8,474 nucleotides of DNA from NCBI GenBank assembly GCA_051010055.1, contig JBPCVY010000227.1, forward strand, positions 1 to 8,474, read 5' to 3'. Made by a program: the position numbers and the translations under genes. Below the pieces are notes generated by a model, which was given only the letters and a program-made list of their open reading frames with translations, ran no database searches and was not told the origin of the DNA. Positions 6,558 to 8,474 of the stretch are shown here, piece after piece (within the stretch, counting starts at the first letter, position 1; each line of letters opens with the position of its first letter). The stretch is from CAJQND01 sp051010055. Lineage in GTDB: Bacteria > Pseudomonadota > Alphaproteobacteria > Rhizobiales > CAJQND01.

Positions 6558-6657
6558 GTTTCGCGATTGGCGTGGTGAACCAGAGTTGAAACGGGTTTCA
6601 GTTGATGCCGGTATCGCTGAAATTCGGTTCGGCTCTGGGCGCCCGCCAATCGGAAAC
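6558..6657. repeat. Long imperfect palindrome (about 100 nt) between thiolase and synthetase
   Basis: Pairing by hand gives one extended stem. GTTTC (6558-6562) pairs with GAAAC (6653-6657). CGATTGGCG (6564-6572) pairs perfectly with CGCCAATCG (6644-6652), leaving base 6563 bulged. After an internal loop, CCAGAG (6580-6585) pairs with CTCTGG (6633-6638). Bases 6586-6602 then pair with 6616-6632 with several G-U pairs and one mismatch. The apical loop is around 6603-6615. No convincing coding frame or promoter is seen in it. It could be a non-autonomous palindromic repeat, a structured leader of the synthetase transcript, or both. Confidence 0.65.
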
Positions 6658-6671
6658 CCGAAGGGACGGAC

Positions 6672-6699
6672 GCTTTTGCGCCAGTTCTAGCGCAAACGC
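6672..6699 (-). terminator. Hairpin spanning the thiolase stop codon
   Basis: GCTTTTGCGC (6672-6681) and GCGCAAACGC (6690-6699) pair at 9 of 10 positions around an 8-nt loop. The loop contains the thiolase stop (6687-6689). The position suits 3'-end formation or mRNA stabilisation of the thiolase transcript. On the transcribed strand it is not followed by a T-run, so a classic intrinsic terminator is not supported. Confidence 0.3.
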
Positions 6700-7853
6700 T
6701 CAAGAACGCTCACGAAATTCGCAACCGCAGCCCCGCCCATGTTGAAAATGCCGGCAAGCTTTGCGTCTTTAATCTGCATGTCGCCTGCATCTCCCATAAG
6801 CTGCATGGAGGCCAGCGCGTGCATGGAAACACCGGTTGCGCCAATCGGGTGGCCCTTTGCTTTCAGGCCGCCTGAAGGATTAACCGGCAGCCGCCCGTCC
6901 TTTTCCGTCCAGCCTTCTTCAATGGCGCGGCGCCCCTCGCCTTCGCCCACAAGCCCCATGGCCTCGTATTCAATGAGTTCTGCGATGGTGAAGCAGTCAT
7001 GGGTTTCCACGAGGCTCAAATCATCAAGGCTGGTGCGGGACTGTTCCAGCGCCCGACCCCAGGCCTCCCGGCAGCCATCAAATTTGATGATATCGCGCTT
7101 GGAAATTGACAGGAAATCGTTCACCTGCACGGCAGCGCGGAAGGCAATAGCCTTGTTCAGTGCGAGTGCTGTCTCGGTGTCTGCGATAACAAGCGCGGCA
7201 GCGCCGTCAGACACCAGCGAACAGTCCGTGCGCCGCAGCGGGCCGGCAACATAGGGGTTTTTGTCGGAAATTTCGTTGCAGAATTCAAAACCCAAATCCT
7301 TACGCATTTGCGCATAAGGGTTGCCGACTCCGTTCTTGTGGTTTTTCGCGGCAATGCGCGCGAGAGCTTCAGAGCAATCGCCATATTTTTGGAAGTAGTT
7401 CTGGGCGATCTGGGCGAAAATTCCGGCAAAACCGCCTTCAACTGCATCTTCTTCCTTCCGGTAGCAGCAGGAAAGGAGATTATCGGCAATATCGGCAGGG
7501 GCGCTGGCGGTCATTTTTTCCGCGCCCACCACAAGGGCAATTCGGCTCTTTTTGGCGGCAACCCTGTCAAGGGCGGAATGCACCGCTGCAGAACCGGTGG
7601 CACAAGCGTTTTCAACCCGCGTGGCTGGCTTGAATCGCAATCCTTCCTCAGCCTGCAACACGAGGGAGGCAACAAAGTCCTGTTTTTGAAAGCCTTTGTT
7701 GAAAACGCCCACATGGACGGAATCAATGTCGCTTGTTTCAACACCGGCATCGGCAATGGCATCGCCCACAACCGAGGCAAACAAACTTTCAATATCGGCG
7801 CCTTCAATCTTACCGAACGGGACGTGCGCCCAGCCAACAATACATGCGGTCAT
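6687..7853 (-). CDS. Thiolase family protein, SCP2-thiolase-like (acetyl-CoA acetyltransferase)
   Basis: The likely role is thiolytic cleavage (or formation) of a 3-ketoacyl-CoA. It is 388 residues, a normal thiolase length. The nucleophilic cysteine is C84 in ENACATGS. ETHDCF places a histidine at H285, and NPSGGLKAKGHPIGATG carries the catalytic H335. Where classical thiolases have a second cysteine near the C-terminus (CxG), this protein reads FNMGGAAV (370-377), with asparagine at 371. That is characteristic of the SCP2/SCP-x type. ATG 7853 is preferred; GGAG lies 10 nt upstream on the minus strand. It lies between a copper ATPase (35-nt gap upstream) and an acyl-CoA synthetase (166-nt gap downstream). 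The synthetase is a plausible pathway partner; the ATPase is probably just a neighbour. Confidence 0.92.
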   Translation of the reverse strand: MTACIVGWAHVPFGKIEGADIESLFASVVGDAIADAGVETSDIDSVHVGVFNKGFQKQDFVASLVLQAEEGLRFKPATRVENACATGSAAVHSALDRVAAKKSRIALVVGAEKMTASAPADIADNLLSCCYRKEEDAVEGGFAGIFAQIAQNYFQKYGDCSEALARIAAKNHKNGVGNPYAQMRKDLGFEFCNEISDKNPYVAGPLRRTDCSLVSDGAAALVIADTETALALNKAIAFRAAVQVNDFLSISKRDIIKFDGCREAWGRALEQSRTSLDDLSLVETHDCFTIAELIEYEAMGLVGEGEGRRAIEEGWTEKDGRLPVNPSGGLKAKGHPIGATGVSMHALASMQLMGDAGDMQIKDAKLAGIFNMGGAAVANFVSVLERLR

Positions 7854-7888
7854 CTTGTGAAATCTCCGATTGCTCTTTCGACAGGCAT

Positions 7889-8474
7889 TTAAAGCTTGAT
7901 GCTTCTAAGGCGCAAGGCATTGGTTATGACAGAAACCGAGGAAAGGCTCATTGCCGCAGCCGCAAACATGGGCGACAGCAAAATGCCAAATGCCGGATAA
8001 AGAACGCCAGCTGCCAATGGTACGCCAATGGCGTTATAGCAAAAGGCAAAGAACAGGTTCTGTCTGATATTTGCCATAGTCGCCGCCGAAAGCTTGCGGG
8101 CGCGCACGATGGCATCAAGATCGCCCTTCACAAGGGTTATACCGGCGCTTTCTATGGCAACGTCTGCGCCCGTTCCCATGGCAATGCCAACATCTGCCCG
8201 GGCAAGGGCTGGCGCATCGTTGATGCCGTCACCGGCCATCGCAACCTTGGCGCCGCCTTCCTGAAGCTTGCGCACCAGTCCGGCCTTGTCTTCAGGCAAA
8301 ACGCCGGCATGAACCTCGTCAATCCCAAGCTCTTCGGCAACAGACCTCGCTGTGCCTTCCTCATCGCCCGTGGCCATAATGACCTTAAGGCCGGCTGCGC
8401 GAAGGTCTGCCAGGGCCTGCCGCGCTGAACCCTTGATGGGGTCATGAATAATGAGGATGCCCGCCAGCTCGCCG
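7889..8474 (-). CDS. copA: Copper-translocating P1B-type ATPase, C-terminal part (gene continues beyond the right edge)
   Basis: The last 194 or so codons of a heavy-metal P-type ATPase are present; the N-terminal metal-binding domains, the CPC helix and the DKTGT phosphorylation site lie outside the window. Visible in order are HDPIKGSARQAL (the DP motif region), MATGDEEGTA (TGD motif), VLPEDKAGLVRKLQ, and the hinge MAGDGINDAPALARADVGIAMGTG given in two parts: MAGDGINDAPALA and DVGIAMGTG. Two final membrane helices follow. The first contains CYNAIGVP and the second contains AMSLSSVSV. The YN and MxxSS residues in these helices are the signature of Cu(I)-exporting P1B-1 pumps, so the substrate is probably Cu(I), exported from the cytoplasm. 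The stop is TAA (7889-7891). The symbol is by family; silver-exporting or cytochrome-oxidase-assembly homologues cannot be excluded from this portion. Confidence 0.9.
   Translation of the reverse strand, partial: GELAGILIIHDPIKGSARQALADLRAAGLKVIMATGDEEGTARSVAEELGIDEVHAGVLPEDKAGLVRKLQEGGAKVAMAGDGINDAPALARADVGIAMGTGADVAIESAGITLVKGDLDAIVRARKLSAATMANIRQNLFFAFCYNAIGVPLAAGVLYPAFGILLSPMFAAAAMSLSSVSVITNALRLRSIKL

Noticed and set aside
7308..7892. Plus-strand open frame of 194 codons
   Set aside because: It is antisense to the thiolase gene, which has all the family motifs, and it has no recognisable domain.
7733..8428. Long plus-strand open frame (231 codons) opposite the ATPase
   Set aside because: It is the antisense shadow of the ATPase and thiolase start. 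The ATPase frame shows unmistakable motifs, while this frame gives a compositionally odd, unrecognisable protein.
1..8474. CRISPR array, tRNA, rRNA, transposase or phage genes
   Set aside because: I saw no tandem spaced repeats, no tRNA-like cloverleaf and no integrase or transposase motifs on either strand.

Overview
The window reads as a chromosomal segment of an alphaproteobacterium. A member of Hyphomicrobiales (Rhizobiales) or a close relative seems likely. The sequence is moderately GC-rich with an AT-rich first 200 bases. The proteins resemble families common in that class, and the intergenic palindromes near 6.5 kb resemble repeats often seen in those genomes. The taxonomy is inference from memory of protein families, not from a marker gene. 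The content is mostly ordinary metabolism and stress-response genes. I see no phage, transposase, CRISPR array, tRNA or rRNA.

Layout. Bases 1-265 are a non-coding leader that runs into the 5' end of a class I DNA photolyase (plus strand, to 1678). The photolyase reading frame carries the conserved N-terminal motif but no usable start codon. Three bases further on, a LysR-type regulator ends (minus strand, 2584 down to 1682). Its divergent control region (2585-2711) holds a perfect 10-bp inverted repeat with LysR-operator geometry. Facing the regulator is a pirin gene (2712-3409) broken twice, by a one-base frameshift at codons 14-15 and by an in-frame TAA. Then come an intact NAD(P)H-dependent FMN/quinone reductase (3455-3994) and an alpha/beta hydrolase (4060-4953), all on the plus strand. 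These meet, four bases apart, a minus-strand block. In transcription order that block is the C-terminal end of a copper-transporting P1B ATPase (entering from the right edge), an SCP2-type thiolase (7853-6687) and an acyl-CoA synthetase (6520-4958). The 166-base gap between the last two contains a roughly 100-nt imperfect palindrome flanked by other repeat-like sequence.

How the genes may work together. LysR regulator, pirin and flavin-dependent quinone reductase form a familiar arrangement for sensing and reducing quinones or other electrophiles. The hydrolase could be part of the same transcription unit. Here the pirin part appears to be decaying while the regulator, operator and reductase look intact. 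The synthetase and thiolase plausibly activate a carboxylic acid to its CoA thioester and cleave a 3-ketoacyl-CoA, but their substrate cannot be read from sequence.

The points most worth a second look are the missing photolyase start, the two lesions in pirin (three single-base defects within 2.9 kb), the LysR operator, and the palindromic element between thiolase and synthetase. I found no convincing new biological system.
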